Positions 1 through 6,548 of a stretch of 29,960 bases of DNA are shown here, piece by piece. Location of the stretch: positions 1-29,960 of the forward strand of contig JAEYNQ010000081.1 of assembly GCA_023412455.1 (NCBI GenBank), given 5' to 3'. Source of the stretch: Bacillota bacterium (GTDB lineage: Bacteria > Bacillota > Clostridia > Lachnospirales > Cellulosilyticaceae). How positions within the stretch are numbered: position 1 is the first letter of the stretch; each line of letters begins with the position of its first letter. Both the position numbers and the translations under genes were made by a program. Under the pieces are notes generated by a model. The model was not told the DNA's origin. It did no database searches and worked only from the letters and a program-made list of their open reading frames with translations.

Positions 1-282
1 TAAATTATTTAAAGCAAAGTGCAAAAATCGCCACTTACATTTTACTAAACTACAGAGCAATATTCAATATAAATTAATAATTTTATTAAAAAATGTCAAA
101 TTATATATTTTATTTTTATGCTTTCAATATAATGACTTATTTATTAGGTTTTGATTTTATCTTTTTTTATTTTAATAGCTTTATTTTAGATTTTTATCAT
201 TTTATTTTTTATAATTAAATATTTTCATAATTTTATTTTTTATAATATGTAAAATAATTAAATTATTTTATGGCATTTTATA
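1..282. other. AT-rich intergenic region with a 17-bp direct repeat
   Basis: This gene-free stretch is made almost wholly of A and T. It carries two perfect copies of a 17-bp unit (attttattttttataat) at 199-215 and 230-246, a 31-bp period. Long T runs on the plus strand make it poor in coding potential, and no frame gives a protein resembling a known family. It lies just beyond the terminator of the mnmM operon, so it is probably the upstream control region of a gene to the left of the window, or simply a spacer. Confidence 0.6.
71..99 (-). promoter_or_regulatory. Possible leftward sigma-A promoter
   Basis: Read on the minus strand, a perfect TTGACA (94-99) is followed after 17 bases by TAATTT (71-76), only a partial match to TATAAT. 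Such AT-rich DNA yields chance -10 matches, so the call rests mainly on the -35. It would drive a gene left of the window, which cannot be seen. Confidence 0.3.
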
Positions 283-322
283 CAAAAAAAAGATTGATTA
301 AGTTTTTAACTTGACCAATCTT
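283..322 (-). terminator. Rho-independent terminator of the scpA-mnmM operon
   Basis: On the minus strand the arms AAGATTGGTCAAG and CTTAATCAATCTT (310-322 and 290-302) pair over 13 positions, with one G-U pair and one C-A mismatch, around a 7-base loop. A run of eight U follows (284-291). The upstream arm overlaps the stop codon of the methyltransferase gene. Confidence 0.85.
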
Positions 323-890
323 ACTTATTTGTTTGATTAGATATTACAAAAAGCTTGGGGCAATGACCTTTAACATTACAAGAAGTGAGTTGCAACACTA
401 AGAAATAGGCCGGTAATTGAGTGGATAAATACGTTTCTATAGCCTCATGCTCACGCTCTCCTTCTTCATGTCCTGGATAGGTCATAATGGTCATAATACC
501 TTGAGGGCGAAGGCGCTTTAAAGTCTCCTGAATAGCCATAAGACTACTATCTACCTGGGTTGTGCAGTTTTTACTCCCATGGGGTAAATAGCCCAAATTA
601 AACATGGCTACATCTATGGCCTTTATATAATAGGGAAGGTTTATATGAGATGCTAGAATCCATTCTACCTTGTCCCCATAGTCTTTTACCTTTTCATAAC
701 TGGCAGCAACAGCCTGTGCTTGAATATCAAACCCAAACACCTTGCCTATACTAGGGCAACCTACTAAAAAAGCTAAATCCGAACCATTTCCTACCGTAGC
801 ATCCATAGCCACTAAGCTATTGGGAGCTCGCCCCTTAATGGCTTCTTTTATGAGAAAATGGGCATTATCTGTCATGGTCCTAGTCAGCAT
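321..890 (-). CDS. mnmM: MnmM/YtqB-family SAM-dependent methyltransferase
   Basis: A class I methyltransferase of the YtqB family (Pfam rRNA_methylase). The B. subtilis relative was shown to methylate the wobble uridine side chain of tRNA (nm5U to mnm5U), so a cytoplasmic tRNA-modification role is inferred. Visible features are the SAM-binding motif DATVGNG (about residues 30-36) and the family motif NLGYLPHG (about 98-105), in a protein of 189 residues, the usual size. The open frame extends to a GTG at 899, but that GTG lies inside the ribosome-binding sequence AGGTGG, which sits five bases before the ATG at 890; I therefore start there. It overlaps the end of rluB by 11 bases and is the last gene of its operon, its stop codon reaching into the terminator. 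Confidence 0.82.
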   Translation of the reverse strand: MLTRTMTDNAHFLIKEAIKGRAPNSLVAMDATVGNGSDLAFLVGCPSIGKVFGFDIQAQAVAASYEKVKDYGDKVEWILASHINLPYYIKAIDVAMFNLGYLPHGSKNCTTQVDSSLMAIQETLKRLRPQGIMTIMTYPGHEEGEREHEAIETYLSTQLPAYFLVLQLTSCNVKGHCPKLFVISNQTNK

Positions 891-1602
891 CCAAACCACC
901 TACTTTTTTTAAATAAGCCAGTTCTGCTGCTGTAAGGGGGCGATATTGTCCACGAGGTAATTTTTCAAGTACAATCTCCCCAATGGCAATACGGGTGAGC
1001 TTACTCACTTGATGACCAATACATTCACACATCTTTCGTACTTGGCGATTGCGCCCTTCATGAATGGTTATAGTCATTTCAGTACTCTCTTCCGTTCGAC
1101 TTAAAATCTGTACTTTAGCAGGTGCAGTCACCTTCCCTTCTAACATGACGCCGATTTGAAGTCGCTCCACATTTTTATCACTTACACGACCTTTTACGCG
1201 AACTTTATAGGTTTTATCTACTTCATGCTTTGGGTGGGTTAGGGCATAGGTTAACTCCCCATCGTTAGTCATTAATAACAATCCTGATGTATTATAGTCC
1301 AGTCGTCCCACTGGAAAAATACGCTTATCTACTTCTCCCATAATGTCCATTATCGTAGGACGCCCCTTTTCATCTTGTACTGTTGTAACATAACCTGCTG
1401 GCTTATTTACTAAGTAGTAGACAAGCTTTTCCTCACATTTTACTAGGGCTCCATCAAAACTGACTTGATCCCCTTCCTCTACTTGTGTTCCTAACTCCAT
1501 TACAACTTGTCCATTTACTGCAATACGCCCCTCTAAAATATAGGCTTCACACTTGCGGCGAGAAGCTATCCCACATTGGGCTAAATACTTCTGTAATCTC
1601 AT
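880..1602 (-). CDS. rluB: 23S rRNA pseudouridine synthase RluB (RsuA/RluB family)
   Basis: This enzyme isomerises a uridine of 23S rRNA to pseudouridine during ribosome assembly; the RluB target is the position equivalent to E. coli U2605. The 240-residue protein starts with an S4 RNA-binding domain (about 1-60; MRLQKYLAQCGIASRR is typical). The catalytic domain carries the GRLDYNTSGLL motif with catalytic Asp102. A GAGGAGG site lies five bases before the ATG. In B. subtilis rluB also follows scpAB and a dacB gene, which supports RluB over the paralogues RsuA and RluE. The next gene overlaps its end. RluB against RluE specificity cannot be settled from sequence. Confidence 0.9.
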   Translation of the reverse strand: MRLQKYLAQCGIASRRKCEAYILEGRIAVNGQVVMELGTQVEEGDQVSFDGALVKCEEKLVYYLVNKPAGYVTTVQDEKGRPTIMDIMGEVDKRIFPVGRLDYNTSGLLLMTNDGELTYALTHPKHEVDKTYKVRVKGRVSDKNVERLQIGVMLEGKVTAPAKVQILSRTEESTEMTITIHEGRNRQVRKMCECIGHQVSKLTRIAIGEIVLEKLPRGQYRPLTAAELAYLKKVGGLDAD

Positions 1603-1633
1603 TGCTTCCTCCTCTATTTTCTCTTTCTATTTA

Positions 1634-2773
1634 CTATTTTTTAAAAAATCCTTTCACATAGTCTAGTAAAGTGGCCTTTCGAACGGCTTCTTGAATCTTC
1701 AAATCTGCTTTACCTAAAAGTACTTCATTACAACGAATTTCAATTTCTCCTACCTTTTGTCCCTTTTTGAGAGGTGCTACTAACTCCCTAGGGACCACTT
1801 TCTTTAAGGTTAGATTCTCTTTTTCCTCTTGGAGTAAAGGTATGATAAGTGTCTCTGTACATTCGAGTGGTACTTGTTTAACAATGCCCTTTTTAACTTT
1901 TATTTCTTCATAGTGGGTGGTAGGCTCCAAAACCTTTACTTTTTTATAGTGTTTAAAACCATAATTCATTAAGGTTATCACATCTTGATATTTTTGTGTC
2001 TTCCCCTTATCCCCCCAACCTGCACCTAAAGCCACACCAACAAGTTGCATATCTTCTTGTTTAGCAGAACCAATAAAACAATGACCTGCTTTGCTGGTAA
2101 AACCTGTCTTCATACCTGTTGCATTGGGATAAGTATATAAAAAGCGATTTTTATTTTGTAAGCTATGAGGCTTACTTCCTTCTACTGCGGTAGTAGGAAT
2201 GGCTATATTTTCTGTAGTAACAATTTTAACAAATTCAGGATTTTGTAAGGCATAGGCCCCAATAAGCGCTAAATCATAAGGGCTTGTATAATGTTTAGGA
2301 GCATCTAAACCATTAGGTGTCTGAAAACTTGTAGTGGTAGCTCCTAACTCATAGGCTTTTTGATTCATCATCTCGCAAAAATCTTCTACACTCCCACCAA
2401 TATGCTCAGCAACGGCAATAGCTGTATCATTATGGGATTCCAGCATCAAAGAATACAACAAATCTCCTAAACGTTGTTTTTCACCTACTTTAAGGTGTAA
2501 TTTCACTGGGGGAGCACTAGCTGCCCGTGAGGAAACAGTGACAAGATCATCCAGATTGCCCTTTTCTAAAGCCACAATACACGTCATGACCTTAGTGGTA
2601 CTGGCCATAGGAAGTGGTGTTTTTTCTTCCTTGCCATAGAGAATGCGTTTACTCTCTTGCTCTATTAATACAGCACCCTTTGATTTCACCACCGGAGGCC
2701 CAGGATAAGCCATGGTTAACTCCGTTGCTAAAAGAGTGGTTAAAAACATAAGAGATATGGGAAATAATTTCAT
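1634..2773 (-). CDS. dacB: D-alanyl-D-alanine carboxypeptidase, DacB-like by position
   Basis: A penicillin-binding protein of the low-molecular-weight class (peptidase S11) that trims the terminal D-Ala of peptidoglycan stem peptides outside the membrane. The N-terminus is a signal peptide, probably cut after Ala22. The three active-site motifs are present: SxxK at Ser58-Lys61, SHN at 113-115 and KTG at 222-224. A C-terminal beta-rich PBP5-type domain follows from about residue 285. At 379 residues it is close to B. subtilis DacB (382). It lies between scpB and rluB, where B. subtilis has the cortex enzyme dacB followed by spmA-spmB; the spm genes are missing here. AAGGAG precedes the ATG. 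The family is certain; a sporulation role is inferred from position only. Confidence 0.88.
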   Translation of the reverse strand: MKLFPISLMFLTTLLATELTMAYPGPPVVKSKGAVLIEQESKRILYGKEEKTPLPMASTTKVMTCIVALEKGNLDDLVTVSSRAASAPPVKLHLKVGEKQRLGDLLYSLMLESHNDTAIAVAEHIGGSVEDFCEMMNQKAYELGATTTSFQTPNGLDAPKHYTSPYDLALIGAYALQNPEFVKIVTTENIAIPTTAVEGSKPHSLQNKNRFLYTYPNATGMKTGFTSKAGHCFIGSAKQEDMQLVGVALGAGWGDKGKTQKYQDVITLMNYGFKHYKKVKVLEPTTHYEEIKVKKGIVKQVPLECTETLIIPLLQEEKENLTLKKVVPRELVAPLKKGQKVGEIEIRCNEVLLGKADLKIQEAVRKATLLDYVKGFFKK

Positions 2774-2859
2774 CGTCGTGTCTCCTTTTAAAGTAAGCCT
2801 CTGCTTACCCGTTACTTACTCTAAAATCATCTCTCATTTCCTCTTTTTTTATACACCAC

Positions 2860-3456
2860 TTAAGAAGAAGTTGTTCCTTCTTCCTTGACTTGGTCTTCAT
2901 AATAGTTCATTTCCAATTGAACTTCTTCCTTGAACTTTTCTAAAAGTTCTTCTTTAATCTTAGGGAGTTCTTCTAGATTTTTAAAACCAAAATGTCTTAA
3001 GAACTCTGCCGTTGTCCCAAAGAGGATAGGGCGACCAATGACATTTAGGCGACCTACCTCCTCAATAAGCCCATATTCTATAAGTTTTCCAATAGCATGC
3101 TCACACCTTACTCCACGTATATCCTCAATCTGTGTACGGGTAATAGGTTGAGAATAAGCCACGATTGCCAAAGTCTCAATAAGGGCCTGTGTCAACAAAT
3201 TTTTTACTGGTTTCTGTTTAAAACGTTGAATAAGGCCCATATGGCGAGGAGCAGTACACATTTGATAACCTTCTCCTACTTCTATTATTTCAATACCACT
3301 ATGCGTTTTTTCATAAAACTCATTTAACTTATAAATAGCCATATGTATACTAATAGCTTCTGCATCACAGATTTCGCAAAGACGATGGCAGCTAATAATA
3401 TCTCCTGAATAAAAAAGTAATGCTTCTATGGCACTTTCAATCTCTGACTTCTGCAT
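2860..3456 (-). CDS. scpB: Segregation and condensation protein ScpB
   Basis: ScpB is a winged-helix (kite) subunit that, as a dimer, joins the SMC-ScpA complex organising and separating replicated chromosomes. The 198-residue protein has the usual length. The N-terminal motif IESAIEALLFYSGD and the segment ETLAIVAYSQPITRTQIEDIRGV (about 92-114) are the family's conserved stretches in the two winged-helix domains. The acidic tail is ordinary for the family. The start ATG follows AAGGAGG by eight bases and lies inside the 3' end of scpA (20-base overlap), so translation is coupled and partner dosage is linked. No smc gene is in the window. Confidence 0.95.
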   Translation of the reverse strand: MQKSEIESAIEALLFYSGDIISCHRLCEICDAEAISIHMAIYKLNEFYEKTHSGIEIIEVGEGYQMCTAPRHMGLIQRFKQKPVKNLLTQALIETLAIVAYSQPITRTQIEDIRGVRCEHAIGKLIEYGLIEEVGRLNVIGRPILFGTTAEFLRHFGFKNLEELPKIKEELLEKFKEEVQLEMNYYEDQVKEEGTTSS

Positions 3457-4204
3457 CCCCTGTCCCTCCTTTTATCTGAATATCCCCTAAAGGATGCTCT
3501 TGTTCAATTTGAATCTGCTTCTTGTGTACTAATTCCAAAAGAGCCATAAAAGTAACAATAAGTTCAATTTTAGGCATCTCCTTGGAACAAATCTCAAAAA
3601 AAGTGACCTTCTTTTTTAAGGTGATTAAATTTAATAAATACTGACTCTTTTGTTCGATGGTATAAACATCTTTTCTGAGAATATTATGATCTATTCGGCG
3701 TTCCTTTTTCTCTTGAAGGTCTAAGTCTTTTTGACGCATAAGCATTTCAAAGGTATCATAAAGACCTTTAAGACTAATATCTTCTAAAAGAACATCATAG
3801 GGAATCTCAGTCTCTGGTACTTTCATCTGGGCCACTTGATTTCTAAAACAATAGGTATCTGAATCCTCTTGATGCTCTTTTAGTTGCTCAGAAACATATT
3901 TCACCTTTTTATATTCTAAAAGTTTACGTATCAATTCTTCTCTTGGGTCTTCTTCTGATTCTATAAGCTGTGGCTCTTTTGGTAAAAGCATACGGGATTT
4001 GATAAAGAGTAAAGTAGAGGCCATTACAATAAATTCACTCAGCTGCTCTAATTGCACTTCTGAGGTATCTTCTAAATAAGCCATGTACTGATCTGTAATA
4101 GCAGCAATCTCTATATCATAAATATTCATTTTATTCTTCTCAATGAGATACAACAGTAAGTCCAAAGGCCCTTCAAAATCTTGTAATTTAAATGTTACTA
4201 CCAC
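3437..4204 (-). CDS. scpA: Segregation and condensation protein ScpA
   Basis: ScpA is the kleisin that bridges the SMC heads and binds ScpB. The N-terminal signature FKLQDFEGPLDLLLYLIEKNKM (about 5-26), the SMC-neck-binding part, is unmistakable, and the C-terminal winged-helix region (about 175-245) ends at the usual place for a 255-residue protein. The start is GTG at 4204, with AGGAGG nine bases upstream; I see no better ATG, because the signature begins at once. It is the first gene of an operon running scpA-scpB-dac-rluB-mnmM and is preceded by the terminator at 4284-4322, so its promoter should lie in 4205-4283, where I could not identify a convincing one. Confidence 0.95.
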   Translation of the reverse strand: MVVTFKLQDFEGPLDLLLYLIEKNKMNIYDIEIAAITDQYMAYLEDTSEVQLEQLSEFIVMASTLLFIKSRMLLPKEPQLIESEEDPREELIRKLLEYKKVKYVSEQLKEHQEDSDTYCFRNQVAQMKVPETEIPYDVLLEDISLKGLYDTFEMLMRQKDLDLQEKKERRIDHNILRKDVYTIEQKSQYLLNLITLKKKVTFFEICSKEMPKIELIVTFMALLELVHKKQIQIEQEHPLGDIQIKGGTGDAEVRD

Positions 4205-4283
4205 ACTTTTCGTCCTCCTACTTTTCTATACTCAACTTATAGTTTACCACATCTCCTTAGGAGAATGAAAGAAAAGATAAAGA

Positions 4284-4322
4284 GTGAAGCAAAAATGTCT
4301 CTTATCTCCATCTTTGCTCCAC
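4284..4322 (-). terminator. Rho-independent terminator after dacF
   Basis: On the minus strand GTGGAGCAAAGATG (4309-4322) pairs over 14 positions, allowing G-U pairs, with CATTTTTGCTTCAC (4284-4297), around an 11-base loop. An interrupted U-rich tract follows (about 4264-4283: TCTTTATCTTTTCTTT). The tract is imperfect, so read-through into scpA is possible. Confidence 0.7.
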
Positions 4323-4344
4323 TTCCTTTCTTTTGTCCTCCATC

Positions 4345-5529
4345 CTATTTTGAAAAGCTAAAATAACGTTTTAACATGTAAGGAAGCATATCACTTAATT
4401 TAGCTTTATGAATGGCATAAGCCGCTACAACAGGTTCTTTACCCATTTCCTTGTCACCTAAAGTATAGGTAATGGTCCCTACCTCTTGACCTTTGTTAAT
4501 AGGGGCACAAAGCCCCTTATTATACTCCACTGTATAAGTTAGCTCTTCTTTATCATTCTGCTTTGGTACAACAAGGGCTTTCGTTTCTGCTGGCGTTACC
4601 TCTAAAAATTCCTTATCTCCTTTTTTAACATTCACTTGACCCACTACTGTTCCTAATTTAGGACCTGTTTTGACTCTATAATTGGCAAAGCCATAATCCA
4701 AGAGCTGTGCTGCCTCTTGAAAACGAATCTTGCCATCTTGAGCTCCCATAATAACAGCTATAAGCTGCATGCCCTCACGACTTGCTGTAGCACTGACACA
4801 ATGCTTAGCTTCAGGTGTATAGCCTGTTTTAAGACCTGTAATGCCATTGTACCATTTAATCATTTTGTTGGTATTAGACAAGCCAAATTCCAATTCACCA
4901 CGTCTGGTGCGGTGAATAATACTATCCATCCAAGTGGTTAAGGTCTTAGACATTTCAGGATATTTCTCCATTAATTCCCGTGACATTAAAGCAATATCCT
5001 CTGCTGTTGACACATGTCCCTCGGCATGAAGGCCACAAGCATTGATAAAAGTGGTATGATTCATGCCTAAGCCTTTGGCTCGCTCATTCATCATGTTTAC
5101 AAACTGTTCTTCGCTTCCGGCAATATATTCACCCATAGCTACCGCTGCATCATTGGCTGAAGCAATACAAATACATTTCACTAAATCTCTAACGGTCTGC
5201 TCCTCACCAGGCTCCATAAATACTTGAGAACCACCCATATGGGCTGCATGTTCACTGACAGATACCTTATCCTCCCAATGGATCTTACCTGCTGAAATGG
5301 CATCATTGATGAGTATAAGCGTCATAATTTTGGTAATGCTAGCAGGAGGATAAGGCGTATCCTTGGCCTTCTCCAAAAGAATCTTTCCACTGGTTTGCTC
5401 CATGAGTACATAACTTCTAGCTGTTTCTCCTAATGAAGTTACTTTCTTTGTCTCTACTGCCTGAGTCAGGCAAGAAGAACAGCATTGCATGATTATAACA
5501 AATCCTATGATAATTTTCTTATTTCTCAT
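4345..5529 (-). CDS. dacF: D-alanyl-D-alanine carboxypeptidase, DacF-like by position
   Basis: A second S11 carboxypeptidase, exported to the cell surface or intermembrane space. Numbered from the start chosen here, the motifs are SITK at 64-67, SAN at 124-126 and KTG at 234-236; a PBP5-like C-terminal domain follows. The frame also opens at 5544, but that ATG is part of the sequence ATGGAGGAGG, which acts as ribosome-binding site for the ATG at 5529, so the protein is 394 residues (B. subtilis DacF 389). The N-terminus MRNKKIIIGFVIIMQ is a signal segment. It follows the deoB-pdp region, as dacF follows ripX-drm-pupG in B. subtilis; the spoIIA genes that come next there are absent, and scpA follows instead. 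A TATAAT box lies 50 bases upstream. The forespore role is inferred from position only. Confidence 0.87.
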   Translation of the reverse strand: MRNKKIIIGFVIIMQCCSSCLTQAVETKKVTSLGETARSYVLMEQTSGKILLEKAKDTPYPPASITKIMTLILINDAISAGKIHWEDKVSVSEHAAHMGGSQVFMEPGEEQTVRDLVKCICIASANDAAVAMGEYIAGSEEQFVNMMNERAKGLGMNHTTFINACGLHAEGHVSTAEDIALMSRELMEKYPEMSKTLTTWMDSIIHRTRRGELEFGLSNTNKMIKWYNGITGLKTGYTPEAKHCVSATASREGMQLIAVIMGAQDGKIRFQEAAQLLDYGFANYRVKTGPKLGTVVGQVNVKKGDKEFLEVTPAETKALVVPKQNDKEELTYTVEYNKGLCAPINKGQEVGTITYTLGDKEMGKEPVVAAYAIHKAKLSDMLPYMLKRYFSFSK

Positions 5530-5578
5530 AAGTACCTCCTCCATCTTATTTGCTTCTAGTATTTGTCATTATCTGCAA

Positions 5579-5584
5579 ATTATA
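5579..5584 (-). promoter_or_regulatory. -10 box (TATAAT) upstream of dacF
   Basis: A perfect TATAAT on the minus strand lies 50 bases before the dacF start and just past the terminator of the preceding unit. No good TTGACA occurs at 16-18 bases upstream, and I see no clear sigma-F or sigma-G match, so the -35 and the controlling sigma factor stay open. Confidence 0.4.
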
Positions 5585-5617
5585 CTTTTTTCTGAAGGAC
5601 ACACCTTTAAAATACAT

Positions 5618-5672
5618 AAAAAAACCTTAAGTAAGCTGTTTTTTATTTTGCAAAAAACAGCACTTAAGGTTT
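5618..5672 (-). terminator. Strong Rho-independent terminator after the DUF454 gene
   Basis: The arms AAACCTTAAGT plus GCTGTTTTTT (5652-5672) and their complement (5622-5644) form a 21-bp stem with a two-base bulge and a seven-base loop. A run of U follows (5618-5624). Because A-rich and T-rich runs flank both sides it could work in either direction. Confidence 0.9.
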
Positions 5673-5714
5673 ATTTCTTCAAACACATTTCATTATTCTT
5701 TCATCTCGTTCATG

Positions 5715-6128
5715 TTATTCAATTATTCTCTTATCCACTCTCAGCTTCTCTTGTACCACCTTTTTTTCTTTTGGCTTGGCTATCCAGAGTATATGAATGG
5801 TTACCGCAATCCCTATACAAGGCATAAGAATTGTTGACCACAAAGAACGAATGTATATAATAGACAGCATCAGCATGCTCCATAGAAAACTGAGACTCCT
5901 GATAACTGCTTTATTACTTAGTCCATTGCGTTCTCTATAGTTGATGATATACTCACCAAATAATTGACTATTTGCTAACCCGTTTGACAGCTTTTTGCTA
6001 CTGGTAAAACAAGCGGCAGCCAGAAGGACAAAAGGAGTGGTGGGTAATATTGGGAAAAATAGACCTATTGCACCTATTGCAAGAAAAATAAAACCTAATA
6101 TAATAAGCAATCTATCTTTTATACTCAT
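5715..6128 (-). CDS. YbaN/DUF454 family inner-membrane protein
   Basis: A small integral membrane protein of the DUF454 (YbaN) family, whose biochemical role is unknown. The family signature LFFPILPTTPFVLLAAACF (about 23-41) is present, with membrane segments near residues 8-26, 30-45 and 80-117 (probably two in the last stretch) and a basic C-terminal tail. At 137 residues it has the usual size. Its ATG overlaps the TGA stop of the catalase remnant (ATGA), and the only Shine-Dalgarno-like sequence, GAGGT, is 12 bases upstream inside the remnant's last codons, so translation may depend on coupling. A strong terminator follows it. Confidence 0.85.
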   Translation of the reverse strand: MSIKDRLLIILGFIFLAIGAIGLFFPILPTTPFVLLAAACFTSSKKLSNGLANSQLFGEYIINYRERNGLSNKAVIRSLSFLWSMLMLSIIYIRSLWSTILMPCIGIAVTIHILWIAKPKEKKVVQEKLRVDKRIIE

Positions 6129-6328
6129 GGTTTTATGGTTACCTCAATGAGCCCATTATTTGCGTGCATACGACGTTCTGGTATAACCTCTCGGTTGAAA
6201 TGTGCCATTTTTTCCATTAGCCATACATCTTGCATAACCACTGGCCCTCTAGGACCGGCTGTTATTGCATGCTCATTGTCGGCTATTGGCGCACCCACTT
6301 CATTTGTTAATTTCTTGCTATGCTCCAT
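6125..6328 (-). pseudogene. Truncated catalase (N-terminal remnant)
   Basis: The 67-codon frame begins like a monofunctional haem catalase: GAPIADNEHAITAGPRGP (about 12-29) and HFNREVIPERRMHA (about 43-56) match the conserved N-terminal catalase segment, ending just past the distal haem His (His55 here). A real catalase continues with KGSGAYGTF and about 420 more residues; this frame changes to NNGLIEVTIKP and stops. The barrel, proximal Tyr and haem pocket are absent, so it cannot be a working catalase. The start is the ATG at 6328, preceded by GGAGGAAG; an upstream ATG at 6397 lacks such a site. The final codons contain the putative ribosome-binding sequence of the DUF454 gene, suggesting a deletion that joined the two. 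The intact site and promoter-like context leave open that the fragment is still translated. Confidence 0.8.
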
Positions 6329-6369
6329 TATTATACTTCCTCCAAAATATTTTTTTGCAGTACAAAAGT

Positions 6370-6389
6370 TGTCATTTATATGAATGACA
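6370..6389. promoter_or_regulatory. Perfect inverted repeat upstream of the catalase remnant
   Basis: TGTCATT and AATGACA form perfect 7-base arms around 6 bases, 42 bases upstream of the remnant's start codon. On the minus strand the spacer includes TATAAA, a possible -10. The place fits an operator, but it does not match the PerR box well, and I cannot name a regulator. Confidence 0.35.
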
Positions 6390-6548
6390 GACTCCAATGA
6401 TTAAAATGGGGCTAGATTCATACTTAAGCAAGTGAAAATTTGTCTCTATAGTGGCAATATATGGGCAACTTTCGCCAATGCTCCGCCCCCACTTTTAGGC
6501 TTAGCCCTGAAAATAAGATAAATTAATTCTAGAACGTGGCTAGGTGTC

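Noticed and set aside
2793..2808. Small inverted repeat GTAAGC-CTCT-GCTTAC between scpB and the carboxypeptidase gene
   Set aside because: The stem has only six pairs and only UUU follows; a second AGTAAG nearby can pair with the same arm. Too weak to call a terminator or an attenuator.
4205..4283. Possible promoter of scpA (TATAAG and TATAGA boxes)
   Set aside because: No acceptable -35 at 16-18 bases could be found for either box.
5489..5827. Plus-strand open frame of 112 codons with a hydrophobic product
   Set aside because: It lies antisense across the dacF start, the terminator at 5618-5672 and the end of the DUF454 gene; it has no convincing ribosome-binding site and reads through the strong hairpin, so it is a chance frame.
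6398..6548. Possible structured RNA or terminator after pdp (GC-rich patch with GUGG/CCAC and GGGC/GCCC)
   Set aside because: The pairings are short and broken, there is no U run, and no known RNA family is recognisable. The region holds no gene.
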